Positions 16,960 through 25,771 of a DNA stretch of 64,000 nucleotides are shown one piece after another. Under the pieces are notes generated by a model, which searched no databases, had not been told where the DNA came from, and saw nothing but the letters and a program-made list of their open reading frames with translations. The position numbers and the translations under genes were made by a program. Position 1 is the first letter of the stretch; each line of letters opens with the position of its first letter. Source of the DNA: Verrucomicrobiaceae bacterium (GTDB lineage Bacteria > Verrucomicrobiota > Verrucomicrobiia > Verrucomicrobiales > Verrucomicrobiaceae); NCBI GenBank assembly GCA_016713245.1, contig JADJPM010000001.1, positions 2,232,001 to 2,296,000 of the forward strand. Direction: 5' to 3'.

Positions 16960-18531
16960 TCACTTCTTAGCTTTCTTAGGCTTTCCGGCAGGCACCGGTT
17001 TGCGCATCACGACCTCGACGGCGTTCTTCTGCGGAGCACCTGGTGTGGTGCGACCGGCGGCGATTTGGGATTCAAGAAGAGTTTGGAGCTTGGCGGCGGC
17101 TTCGGGCTTCGATGTGAGGAGGTTGTTTTGCTCGGAGATGTCGGTGCTGAGATCGTAAAGCTGGCTTTCGGGACTGCCTTTGGGGGCCTGACCGGGACGT
17201 GGATCGCTCCAGCCGCCGGAATCGGCGCAGACGTTGAGTTTCATGCTGCCTTCGCGGATGGCGAAGGAGCCGTTGATGCTGTGGTGGATGATGTTGGGGC
17301 GTGTGGCATCGCTCTTTTGGCCTTTGAGAGCCGGGAGGAAGCTGAAACTGTCTTCGGCGGCATTTTCGGGGAGTTTTTGGCCGAGGATGTCGGCGGTGGT
17401 GGCCATGAAATCGGTGAGGCAGGTGAGCTGTGCCGTTTTTTGGCCGCCTTTGACCTGTGCAGGCCAGCGCACGATGAAGGGCACGCGGTGGCCGCCATCA
17501 AAGAGGTCCGCTTTGTGGCCTCGCATGTTGTAGCTGGGGTTGTGGCCCTTTTCGAGATGCAATGGGAAGTTTGCCTGCGGAGAGCAGCCGTTGTCACTGG
17601 TGACGATGATGAGCGTGTCCTGAGCGATGCCTGCCTGCTCCGTGGCGGCCATGACCTGGCCGATGGCATCATCGGTCTCCATGACAAAGTCGGCATAGAG
17701 GCTAAGACCGCTTTTGCCCTGCCACTTCTTGCTCGGTAGGATCGGTGTGTGCGGTGAATTCAACGGCATGTAGATGAAGAAGGGCTTGCCGTTTTTGGCG
17801 TCGGGGGATTTTTCGTGGATGATCTTCACCGCCCGCTCGGTGAAGGCGGGAAGCACATCCTCGCCACGAAAGCCGGGGCTGCCGGGGCCTTCGCGGGTGA
17901 AGCTCATCTTATCAGAGCCGTTCATGACGAGCTTCATCGTCTCGGTGGGGTTTACCGGCACGCGATCGTTTTCGATGAAGCAGTAGGGCACCATGTCGAG
18001 CGAGGCGCTGATGCCAAAGTAGCTATCAAAACCCACGCTGGTGGGGCCGTTGGCGATGGGCTGGGTGTAATCGACATTATTGACCTGCGCGGCGTTTTCG
18101 ATGCCGAGCTCGGTGACCTCGCCTTTGCGCACCCAATCCATGCCGAGGTGCCATTTGCCCACGCAGGCGGTGTGGTAGCCGTTTTGCTTCAAGAAGGCCG
18201 GCACGGTGAGGCGGCCTTTTTCAATCAAACGCGGCGAGAGGCCGCCGAGGACGCTGCTTTGGAGCTTGGAACGCCACGCGTAGCGGCCGGTCATCACGCC
18301 GTAACGGGTGGGAGTGCAGACACTCGATCCGCTGTGCGCATCCGTGAAGATCATGCCCTCCGCTGCGAGGCGATCAAAGCTGGGGGTGGCGATCTTTCCC
18401 TCGGGATTCAGGCACTTCACATCGCCGTAGCCGAGGTCATCGCAGAGGATGAAGATGATGTTAGGCTTGGCAGCCGCCGGGGAGAGGCCGGTGGAGACAA
18501 GGAGGAGGGAAAAGAGCAGGAGAAGACGCAT
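16960..18531 (-). CDS. Secreted arylsulfatase (FGly type)
   Basis: The 523-residue protein has a signal peptide (to about 21), CDDLGYGD (30-37) with both metal Asp, and CTPTR with Cys72 as the formylglycine precursor. GKWHLG and TSDNGCSP complete the site. Its layout (PNIIFILCDDLGYGDVKC, later LYADFVMETDDAIGQV) is that of arylsulfatase A/N-acetylgalactosamine-6-sulfatase-like bacterial enzymes. The C-terminus is Lys/Pro-rich (VPAGKPKKAKK). It is divergent from the O-antigen ligase-like gene. Confidence 0.95.
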   Translation of the reverse strand: MRLLLLFSLLLVSTGLSPAAAKPNIIFILCDDLGYGDVKCLNPEGKIATPSFDRLAAEGMIFTDAHSGSSVCTPTRYGVMTGRYAWRSKLQSSVLGGLSPRLIEKGRLTVPAFLKQNGYHTACVGKWHLGMDWVRKGEVTELGIENAAQVNNVDYTQPIANGPTSVGFDSYFGISASLDMVPYCFIENDRVPVNPTETMKLVMNGSDKMSFTREGPGSPGFRGEDVLPAFTERAVKIIHEKSPDAKNGKPFFIYMPLNSPHTPILPSKKWQGKSGLSLYADFVMETDDAIGQVMAATEQAGIAQDTLIIVTSDNGCSPQANFPLHLEKGHNPSYNMRGHKADLFDGGHRVPFIVRWPAQVKGGQKTAQLTCLTDFMATTADILGQKLPENAAEDSFSFLPALKGQKSDATRPNIIHHSINGSFAIREGSMKLNVCADSGGWSDPRPGQAPKGSPESQLYDLSTDISEQNNLLTSKPEAAAKLQTLLESQIAAGRTTPGAPQKNAVEVVMRKPVPAGKPKKAKK

Positions 18532-18662
18532 GGTGGGGGGGGCGATAACGTGGGGATGGGAAGCGAGGTTGCAGCGGTTTGTGTCTGTCTTCTGGATTCT
18601 CGTCTTCGTTCTGATTAAAAAAACGCTACAGACAAGCAGCGCGTGCCCTGATATTCTGCAAA

Positions 18663-19997
18663 ATGACCATGACCGATGCTGCCGAGCACTTTCTGGCGGT
18701 TCTAGCTGCGGATCGCAACTGGCCTTTCCTCGGTGGGATGGCGGTCATCCTTGTCGCGTTGGGATTCTGGAACTGGCGAGGTGCTGTGAAGGCCGCACTG
18801 GTGCTGCTGTTGTTCGAAGGATTTCTGCGCAAACAGTTGCTGCCCGGATTGCAGGAATTGAGCTATGCACTCAAAGACCTTCTGCTGGCGGGAGCCTATC
18901 TGCGCTTCTTTTTGCTTCCCGACGACGCGGTGAAGCGCTCCCGGCTGGGGATAACGAAGCGAAGCAGATGGGTGACTTGGATTTGCGTGATCATTGTGAG
19001 TTTCAGCGCCCTGCATCCGAATCTTGGCTCGCCTTTGGTGGCGATATTCGGCTTGGCGCTGTATTTGTTTTATCTTCCGCTCGTGGTGATGATGCCTCGC
19101 CTTTACGATTCGGCAGCGACGCTGAAACAGGGTTTGTTGCGCTATGCGGGGCTGGCGCTCCCGGTTTGCTTCGTGGCGATCTATCAGTGGTGGGATCCTG
19201 CGCCGTCTTTATTGAGCTACTATGCCGCTGGAATGGAGTTTCCGCCCCGGCTACTGGGAACCTTTTCTTATGTGATAGGCTTTGCCGCCTTCCTAAGCCT
19301 ATTCTTCGCGTTGCATCTCGGTCTGTTTTGCGCTTCGCCGCCAGTTTGGGCACGCTGGATGCTCGGAATCAATTTGGCGCTGCTCATCACCTGCGGTTTG
19401 ATCTGCGGTTCGCGCTCGGCTGTGGTGCAAATGGCGCTTTGGATGGTTTTGCTGCCGGGGTGCCTAATGCTGATGAGCAAGGTGCGCCGAACTCGGATGC
19501 TCGGAGGCATTGGAATGTTGGTGATCTTGCTAGTCGCTACAGTTTTTGCGATCGCGGCGCAAGATGGTGTGAATCCTCGCATCATGACTTACAGAGCGGG
19601 CACATTGATCCATGCGGCTCGTGACGCGCCTTTGCTCGGCAATGGCATCGGGGTTACGCATCCTCGCATGGACAGCCTTCGACGTGTTCTCCGCGTGCCA
19701 AAGCCGAACCCGTTGTTGCCTGTCTATGATGATGAAATGGCAGCGACCTACTCGGAGCTCGGTCTGGCCGGTTTTGTGGCGTGGTATCTTCTTCGGATCA
19801 CGCTGATGGTCTGTTCCTTCCAATCAGCGAGAGCACCAGGTGAGTTCAGGCCACTTCACCTGACTTTTGCCTTGGCCCAACTCATGAGCCTCTTCACGTC
19901 GTTCGTGACCAACCCAACGATGGGCCTGCTCGTGACTGCGGCAGCGGGTTTGTCGCTCGGTCTTGAGAGAAAGGCGGCGGTGGAAGAGCACGCGTAA
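18663..19997 (+). CDS. O-antigen ligase/polymerase-like membrane protein
   Basis: The 444-residue protein is almost entirely hydrophobic with about ten to twelve predicted helices. It has the Wzy/WaaL-type layout: an Arg (GSRSA) after a central helix near residue 255, a long loop (about 310-365) containing GNGIGVTHPRMDS, and a YSELGLAG motif that typically precedes the last helices in O-antigen ligases. It would join or polymerise surface glycans at the periplasmic face. The substrate is unknown. It converges on the acyltransferase gene, which could modify the same glycans. Confidence 0.75.
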   Translation: MTMTDAAEHFLAVLAADRNWPFLGGMAVILVALGFWNWRGAVKAALVLLLFEGFLRKQLLPGLQELSYALKDLLLAGAYLRFFLLPDDAVKRSRLGITKRSRWVTWICVIIVSFSALHPNLGSPLVAIFGLALYLFYLPLVVMMPRLYDSAATLKQGLLRYAGLALPVCFVAIYQWWDPAPSLLSYYAAGMEFPPRLLGTFSYVIGFAAFLSLFFALHLGLFCASPPVWARWMLGINLALLITCGLICGSRSAVVQMALWMVLLPGCLMLMSKVRRTRMLGGIGMLVILLVATVFAIAAQDGVNPRIMTYRAGTLIHAARDAPLLGNGIGVTHPRMDSLRRVLRVPKPNPLLPVYDDEMAATYSELGLAGFVAWYLLRITLMVCSFQSARAPGEFRPLHLTFALAQLMSLFTSFVTNPTMGLLVTAAAGLSLGLERKAAVEEHA

Positions 19998-20042
19998 TTC
20001 CAGCTTAGCGGCGACGATGCAAGTCCAGACCGAGAAAGCGAC

Positions 20043-21194
20043 TCACCTCCTCGTTTCGCCAGAAAGCACACGTGAGCGCCAGGCCATGAAAAACCGCTCC
20101 AGTGCCGGTCCAAAAGTTGCCAGCAAGGCCAGCACCACGCCCAGGCTCAGGCCCACCCGCAGGAAGGGATGCTCCGCCGCCACATTTGGCATCAAAAGAC
20201 CCGCCGCACGATTCGCCAGCAGCAGCAGCGGCACATGCAGGATGTAGCACGGGTAGCTAAACTGCGAAAGCCAGCGGCAGAGAGGCTCCACCTTCTTCCG
20301 CGAGAGTCCCAGATGCCTTGCACCGCCCAGCATGAGCACCAGGCCCGGCAGCGAAGACAACGCCGCCAAATTGTACCATGCGCCAGGGCAGTGCAGATGC
20401 TTCAGCACGATGGAAACGATCGCCGAGGCGACAAAGAGCACGATACCAAGCATCCAGCGACCTCGCGTGATACCTGCCGTGAGAGATTCCCAGCGTCCGC
20501 TCATCCATGCCCCGATGAACCACAGCGGAAACAAGGCCGTCACAACCCAGAGACCTTCCACCGACGCGCTGCTTTGCGCTTTCGGAGACACACGCCAGAG
20601 CGCTAGAATCATCGCCAGCGTGCCCAAAGTAGCAGCAGAGGCAAAAAAGGTCGCCCGGCCCGTTTTGCCACCGGCCAGCATCAGCAGCAAAGGCCACGCG
20701 ACATAGTAAAGCACCTCGCAACTGAGGCTCCACGAGGGGCTGAAGGCCGGGAAAGCCGTCGTGAAGATTTGGAGATTGAAAAGGCTCGCACCGAGTTCAC
20801 GCCATGGCGCGGCTTTGACCTCGCTCGCGCCAAAATCCAGCCCCTGACGCCACGCCGCCACGGCGAGCAGCAAGCCGATCAGGAACAGCGGATACAATCT
20901 CGTGATCCGCGCCAGTGCGTAGCGGCCCCAACGGAAGCTGCCCGTCTGCACCCCACGAGCGATGGACCGATGAATGCAGATGCCGGAGATGACAAAGAAG
21001 CACCACACACACCAGTCCCCATTGCCAAAGACTGCCCGCGCCCAGCGCCACTCCGCCGGATTCGTCAGCGGGTCCCAGCCAAAGGCCTGCGCCACCGCCA
21101 GATCAAAGCCATGCGTGAACAGCACGATGAGCGCGGCGATGCCTCGCAACGCGTCGAGCATGAGTTCAGAGTCTTTATCCAGGCGTGAGTCCAT
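20043..21194 (-). CDS. Acyltransferase 3 family membrane protein
   Basis: The 383-residue protein opens with LDALRGIAALIVLFTHGF, the conserved first helix of the OafA/YrhL acyltransferase 3 family, including the His needed for activity. FFVISGICIHRS follows near residue 70 (the usual FFxxSGFL motif), then about ten hydrophobic segments and an Arg-rich cytoplasmic tail. The family transfers acetyl or other acyl groups to surface polysaccharides. It ends 46 bp from the O-antigen ligase-like gene in convergent orientation. Confidence 0.9.
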   Translation of the reverse strand: MDSRLDKDSELMLDALRGIAALIVLFTHGFDLAVAQAFGWDPLTNPAEWRWARAVFGNGDWCVWCFFVISGICIHRSIARGVQTGSFRWGRYALARITRLYPLFLIGLLLAVAAWRQGLDFGASEVKAAPWRELGASLFNLQIFTTAFPAFSPSWSLSCEVLYYVAWPLLLMLAGGKTGRATFFASAATLGTLAMILALWRVSPKAQSSASVEGLWVVTALFPLWFIGAWMSGRWESLTAGITRGRWMLGIVLFVASAIVSIVLKHLHCPGAWYNLAALSSLPGLVLMLGGARHLGLSRKKVEPLCRWLSQFSYPCYILHVPLLLLANRAAGLLMPNVAAEHPFLRVGLSLGVVLALLATFGPALERFFMAWRSRVLSGETRR

Positions 21195-21254
21195 GATGGC
21201 AATCGAGTACCATCACGCACCATCCCGGAAGGCGGCAAATGCTTTGTGCATCGT

Positions 21255-22262
21255 TCACCACTCCAGCCACACGAGCTGGCGGCGCAGATCAAAGGTGACG
21301 CGGTAGTTTTGCAAAAAGTAGCTCCCGATGCGCGGAGCACCTGGCATCACGTCGATCTGCGCCTTGGGGAAAGTCGAGCCGAGCACCGTCATTCGAGGCA
21401 CCGTGATCACTCGCACGCCGGCTTTTTCCGGTGTGGAAGTGCCGCCGACACCGATCAAAAAGAAATTGCCCGAGATGGCCTGCCCGCCCGTGCCGTAGCC
21501 GAGTCGTTGAGCCAGTTTTTGGTCGATCTCGACCCCGAAGCACGAACCCGTGTCCACAATTGCCTCCCATGACATCTTGCCCACGCTCACCCGGGCCATC
21601 GGCACGCCTGCTTTGAGGCGAAAGCTGGCTTTCGCATGATGCCGGCTCGTCGGACCGCGAAAGCCGCCGAAGCCGAATTCCACCTCCCGCCGCGGATAAT
21701 CGAGGGTGAGATGGCTGCAATGCTTCTGCGCCAGATGAAAGCCGAGCACCGAGATGGCGAAGTCACTGCTCAGGAAGTCCAGGCCGCCGCTGCTGCGTTG
21801 CAGACGCACCACGCAGGGCAGGTTGTCCAGCCGCCACGGGCCGAGTTGCATCGTCTCAATCACGGCCCCCATGCCGGACTCGTTCCCCATCACGCCCGTC
21901 ATCTCGGGCCTCACACTTGGGGCGGTGGCGAGGCGATTTCGCACCGCCAAAGCGGCATCCAGCACGGTCATCGTCGCGCCGGTATCAAGCACAATGTCCT
22001 CGTGGCGACGGCCGTTGAGGCTCACTTTGACTCTCGGGAGTCCCGCGTCATCCATCCGCATCGGCACCCGCACCACGCCACTGGGCGGAGGGTAGCTGCG
22101 CGTGGCGATTTTCCGCCCCTCCATGATGCGGGCACCCTGTTCCGGCGTCACCGCTAGGGCATTCAGCCGCGCCAAAGTGCCGCCGGAGATCGGACCATGG
22201 CTCACGCCGCACCCCGCCAGCAGGCAGGCGGTCAAAAAGCCGGTCAAAACACCTCGAATCAT
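21255..22262 (-). CDS. Aspartyl protease-like lipoprotein with two DTG motifs
   Basis: The 335-residue protein starts MIRGVLTGFLTACLLAGCG, a lipoprotein signal with lipobox LAGC. Two active-site type motifs are present: VLDTGATMTVLD (about residue 90) and IVDTGSCFGVEI (about 248). This is a duplicated retropepsin-like fold with one Asp from each half, like pepsins in plan but built as in bacterial gag-asp-like proteins. It probably sits in the outer membrane or periplasm. The in-frame start 45 bp upstream was rejected as it buries the signal. Confidence 0.8.
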   Translation of the reverse strand: MIRGVLTGFLTACLLAGCGVSHGPISGGTLARLNALAVTPEQGARIMEGRKIATRSYPPPSGVVRVPMRMDDAGLPRVKVSLNGRRHEDIVLDTGATMTVLDAALAVRNRLATAPSVRPEMTGVMGNESGMGAVIETMQLGPWRLDNLPCVVRLQRSSGGLDFLSSDFAISVLGFHLAQKHCSHLTLDYPRREVEFGFGGFRGPTSRHHAKASFRLKAGVPMARVSVGKMSWEAIVDTGSCFGVEIDQKLAQRLGYGTGGQAISGNFFLIGVGGTSTPEKAGVRVITVPRMTVLGSTFPKAQIDVMPGAPRIGSYFLQNYRVTFDLRRQLVWLEW

Positions 22263-22300
22263 GCCCGGTCCATGCGCGAGCCACGATTTTATGTCAATCA

Positions 22301-22318
22301 CGCACAAACTCTTGTGCG
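22301..22318. promoter_or_regulatory. Perfect inverted repeat between divergent genes
   Basis: CGCACAA (22301-22307) and TTGTGCG (22312-22318) form a perfect 7-bp inverted repeat around ACTC. It sits between the divergent aspartyl protease and peptide importer genes (95 bp apart), about 40 bp from each start. This is a plausible operator for a dimeric regulator, or a hairpin in the importer leader. Confidence 0.4.
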
Positions 22319-22357
22319 CAGAGCCGTACTGCCTGAGATTTTACGTCTCGCCTCCGA

Positions 22358-23611
22358 ATGACCGCCTACTTCATCCGCCGTTTTTTACTCATCCTCCCGA
22401 CCGTGATCGGGGCTACGATGGCGGTTTTTTTCATCACGCGTATCACGCCGGGCGGGCCGCTGGAGCGCTACATGCAGCAGATGGCGATGAATGAGAAAGG
22501 CGGAAGCAAAAACGCGGGCGCTTCCCTCTCCGAAGAGCAGCTCGCGGAGCTCTCCGCCTACTACGGCTTCGATAAACCCTACCTCGAAGCCTATGGCATC
22601 TGGCTGGGTGTGCTGCCACGCGAGGAGACGCCGCAGTTTGTGAAATTTGAAAAGGATCAAACCGAGCTGCCAGTGACGCTGAAAGTGCTGCTGCCAAAGG
22701 AGCAGTGGAAGCCGAACAATGCCTACCAGGTCACGCCCGCCACGCTGCATCGCGATGGCAGACTCGTCTGCGCCGACGTGAGTGCTCTCGAGGGTTGGAA
22801 AACCCGTGTCGAAGCGGAGAAGAGCCGCGTGGTGCTCTACCGCCCCTCATATAAAGGGGCCATTCACGGCTACTTCCACCTCTCCACCACTTACAATCAG
22901 CCCGTGCTCGGCATGATGCTCGAAAAGATGCCCGTCTCCATCTTCTACGGCCTGTGCAGCTTCATCCTCACTTACGTCGTCTGCATTCCGCTGGGCGTGC
23001 TCAAAGCCATCAAGCACCGAACGATGCTCGATAACGTCAGTTCGGTGCTCATTTTCATCGGCTATGCCATTCCCGGCTTCCTCCTCGGCTCCATGCTCGT
23101 CGTGTATCTCGCCGCGCGGATGGAGTGGTTTCCCACGGAAGGCTTCACGGGAGAGAATTTCGCCTCGCTGGGCTTCTTCGGCAAAATTTGGGATGTGGCG
23201 CATCACGCCGTGCTGCCGCTCGTCTGCTACATGATTGGCTCCTTCGCCTTCATGACCATGCTCATGAAGAACAACCTCATGGACAACCTCGCCGCCGACT
23301 ATGTGCGCACCGCCATCGCGAAAGGGGCCAGCTTTCGCCGTGCCGTCATCGGTCACGCGCTGCGGAATTCCCTCATCCCGGTGGCCACCACCCTCGGCAG
23401 CATCACCACCATCTTCGTCGCGGGCTCGATGTTGATCGAAAAAATCTTCCAGATCGACGGCTTCGGCCTGCTCATGATCCAGAGCCTCGAAGAGCGTGAT
23501 TTCCCCCTCGTGCTCGGCATTCTCACCCTGGATGTGATCCTCATCATGCTGGGGAACATCCTTTCCGACTACCTTGTGGCCCTCACCGATCCACGAGTTC
23601 GTTTTGAATAA
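22358..23611 (+). CDS. yejB: Peptide ABC transporter permease, YejB-like
   Basis: The 417-residue protein begins with the DppB/OppB family helix and motif (YFIRRFLLILPTVIGATMAVFFI, then RITPGGP). It ends with the binding-protein-dependent permease domain: ADYVRTAIAKGASFRRAVIGHALRN (EAA loop that contacts the ATPase) and GSMLIEKIFQIDGFG. It is longer than typical YejB (about 364), with an extra periplasmic stretch at about residues 85-165. Together with the YejE-, YejA- and ATPase-like genes downstream it forms an importer for oligopeptides or microcin C-like compounds. A ParDE-like pair separates it from its partner permease. Confidence 0.9.
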   Translation: MTAYFIRRFLLILPTVIGATMAVFFITRITPGGPLERYMQQMAMNEKGGSKNAGASLSEEQLAELSAYYGFDKPYLEAYGIWLGVLPREETPQFVKFEKDQTELPVTLKVLLPKEQWKPNNAYQVTPATLHRDGRLVCADVSALEGWKTRVEAEKSRVVLYRPSYKGAIHGYFHLSTTYNQPVLGMMLEKMPVSIFYGLCSFILTYVVCIPLGVLKAIKHRTMLDNVSSVLIFIGYAIPGFLLGSMLVVYLAARMEWFPTEGFTGENFASLGFFGKIWDVAHHAVLPLVCYMIGSFAFMTMLMKNNLMDNLAADYVRTAIAKGASFRRAVIGHALRNSLIPVATTLGSITTIFVAGSMLIEKIFQIDGFGLLMIQSLEERDFPLVLGILTLDVILIMLGNILSDYLVALTDPRVRFE

Positions 23612-23666
23612 AACCCACCGGACACGCCTCGACAAACCAAACACGGCTTGATAAATTCACCTCACC

Positions 23667-23960
23667 ATGAGCACCACCGTCGAACACATCCGTCGAGAAA
23701 TCGATCAGCTCGCCCCTGACGAGGTTCAGGAGCTTTTCGCCGATCTCCAGGAGGAGTATCCGCTGCTCATCGCTCATGTAGAGGAGAGCGCCCCCGACCT
23801 CTCCAATCTCAGCGAAGCAGATCGCATCAAGCTGGAGTCCCTGCGTCAGGACATTCAAGCAGCAGCCGATTCCTTGGATCGTGGTGAAGGGCGTGAGATG
23901 GATTGGGACGCTTTTTTGGAGGAGCGTCACCGTGCCTATGCTGCCCGTAAGGCCTCCTAA
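23667..23960 (+). CDS. Putative antitoxin of a ParE-type toxin
   Basis: The 97-residue acidic protein (EHIRREIDQLAPDEVQELFAD at the start, DWDAFLEERHRAYAARKAS at the end) is not a classical ParD but has the size, charge and position of addiction-module antitoxins. The Trp-Asp...Glu-Glu tail resembles the toxin-binding ends of short antitoxins. It lies 55 bp after yejB and 3 bp before the toxin start. The role is inferred from its partner. Confidence 0.65.
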   Translation: MSTTVEHIRREIDQLAPDEVQELFADLQEEYPLLIAHVEESAPDLSNLSEADRIKLESLRQDIQAAADSLDRGEGREMDWDAFLEERHRAYAARKAS

Positions 23961-23963
23961 GCC

Positions 23964-24260
23964 ATGTCAAAAGTCATCTACTCCACGGAAGCGAAGGCTG
24001 ATCTCCAGGAAACCTGGGATTACATTGCCGAGGACAGTCCGTTTCAGGCAGACCGGCTCATTCTGCGCGTTCGGGAGAAGCTGGAATACCTCGCCAAATG
24101 GAAAACGATGGGGCGACCACGCCCTGAATTCGCCCGTGGCTGCCGCAGCTACCCCTTCGGCAAATACTGCTTCTACTTCCGCCCGACAGACACCGGCATC
24201 GAGGTGTTGAGAATCCTTCACTCGGCCCGCGATCTGGAACAAATCAGCTTCCCCAAATGA
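23964..24260 (+). CDS. RelE/ParE-superfamily toxin
   Basis: The 98-residue protein shows the ParE fold signature: VIYSTEAKADLQETWDYIAED at the N-terminus, a central Arg/Lys helix with LEYLAKWKTMGRPRPE, and the C-terminal strands YCFYFRPTDTGIEVLRILHSARD. ParE toxins poison gyrase; RelE relatives cleave mRNA. Its stop overlaps the next permease ATG (ATGA), so the pair has become part of the translationally coupled importer operon. Confidence 0.88.
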   Translation: MSKVIYSTEAKADLQETWDYIAEDSPFQADRLILRVREKLEYLAKWKTMGRPRPEFARGCRSYPFGKYCFYFRPTDTGIEVLRILHSARDLEQISFPK

Positions 24261-25771
24261 CGCCACGCACCACCGGCCTTTGTTTGACCTTCTTCGCGGT
24301 GCTCGCGGGCATTCAGCACGCCTGCGGTCTCGCGGTGCCAGTCTTTAAAGTGCCGTTTCTAGGTGGTCATGTCCTCGGCTGGCTCCTCGTCAGCATCTGC
24401 CTCGCCTGCGGGCTGCGTCTCTGGCTGCGAAAGCAGCGCGAGTGGCAGTTTGCACCGCAAACCGCCAAGCAGCTTCGCCGCTTTCGCTCGCTGCGGCGCG
24501 GCTATTTGTCTTTCCTCGTGCTCGTCGGTCTCGCTGGCCTCGCCTCACTCGATAGCCTCATCGTCGGCAAACGTGCCCTCGTCGTCAGCTACGGCGGAAA
24601 GCTGCACTTCCCGTTTTTGCTGAATGAACTCCTTCCCGGCAAAACCTTTGGCTTCGACTCCGAAGCAGAGACCGACTACCGCGAACTGCAAACCCGCTGC
24701 CGCGAGCAAAAGAAGGGTGACTGGGTGGTCATGCCTCTCGTCCCCTATGCCACGAAGCTCGATTCACCACCCAGCATTGAGACGCTCGACTTTCGCGATG
24801 GCAAACTGCACCGCGCAGGCTCCTCACGCCTCTTCGACGGCATGGCCTACACGGTTTTCGTCAGCAATTCCGCGCAGAAGCGCCAGGAGTTTCAATTTCG
24901 CCAAGGCGTGAAGCATGGCGAATTTCGCGGCTGGCATGAGAAGGGCGAACAAATCGAAAAGGGCCGCTACGAGCACGGAAAACGCACGGACTACACGGAC
25001 TTCACGAATGGCAAAGCCGCCGCCCTCGACGCTCAGGCCCACGCCGAGTGGCAGCGGGCTGTCTATCCACCTTCCGAGCCTTCCATCACACGGCGGCATT
25101 TCTTGGGCACGAACACCGTCGGCCAGGACGTGCTCGCCATGCTCTTCGGCGGCCTCCAGCAGGTGCTCATCGTCGCCGTCCTCTATGTCTTCCTCGTTTT
25201 CGCCATCGGCGTGATCATCGGCGGCACGCTGGGCTACTTTGGTGGCTGGCTGGACATCATCGGCCAACGTTTCATCGAGGTGTGGAGCGTGCTGCCGTTC
25301 CTCTTCGTCGTCTCCATCATCAGCGCTCTTTTGACGCCCACACTCACCGTGCTCGTGATGGTCATCGCGCTCTTTGGCTGGATGGAAACGACGAGCTACC
25401 TGCGCACCGCCGTCTTCAAAGAAAAGGAGCGAGACTATGTCGCTGCGGTGCGGCTGCTCGGTGCCCGCACTCCGCGCATCCTTTTCCAACATGTGCTGCC
25501 GAATGTGATCGCCATCCTCGTGACGCTCGCGCCCTTCAAAGTGGCTGGCGTGATCACCTCCCTCGCGGCGCTCGATTTCCTCGGCTTCGGCATGCCGCCG
25601 GATGAGCCGAGTTGGGGCCGACTGCTGCATGAAGGCGTGGATAACTTCGGCGCACCCTGGATCGTCAGCAGCGCCTTCTTCGCCATGGCCGGCGTGCTTG
25701 TGCTCGTCACCTTCATCGGTGAAGCCGTGCGCGAGGCCTTCGATCCGAAAAAATTCACGACCTACGAATGA
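24257..25771 (+). CDS. yejE: Peptide ABC transporter permease, YejE-like, with MORN-like insert
   Basis: The protein has 504 residues. The YejE hallmarks are RRFRSLRRGYLSF (about 74-86), LVVSYGGKLHFPF (108-120) and, from about 280, FLGTNTVGQDVLA followed by the permease domain with the EAA-type loop (ERDYVAAVRLLGARTPRILFQ) and LDFLGFGMPPDEPSWG. It ends GEAVREAFDPKKF. Between 140 and 279 there is a long periplasmic insert. Residues 209-242 (RQGVKHGEFRGWHEKG, then KGRYEHGKR) look like a MORN/YwqK-type repeat, not expected in YejE. An extra N-terminal helix pair precedes the core. Its ATG overlaps the ParE stop and its stop overlaps the next gene. Confidence 0.9.
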   Translation: MTPRTTGLCLTFFAVLAGIQHACGLAVPVFKVPFLGGHVLGWLLVSICLACGLRLWLRKQREWQFAPQTAKQLRRFRSLRRGYLSFLVLVGLAGLASLDSLIVGKRALVVSYGGKLHFPFLLNELLPGKTFGFDSEAETDYRELQTRCREQKKGDWVVMPLVPYATKLDSPPSIETLDFRDGKLHRAGSSRLFDGMAYTVFVSNSAQKRQEFQFRQGVKHGEFRGWHEKGEQIEKGRYEHGKRTDYTDFTNGKAAALDAQAHAEWQRAVYPPSEPSITRRHFLGTNTVGQDVLAMLFGGLQQVLIVAVLYVFLVFAIGVIIGGTLGYFGGWLDIIGQRFIEVWSVLPFLFVVSIISALLTPTLTVLVMVIALFGWMETTSYLRTAVFKEKERDYVAAVRLLGARTPRILFQHVLPNVIAILVTLAPFKVAGVITSLAALDFLGFGMPPDEPSWGRLLHEGVDNFGAPWIVSSAFFAMAGVLVLVTFIGEAVREAFDPKKFTTYE

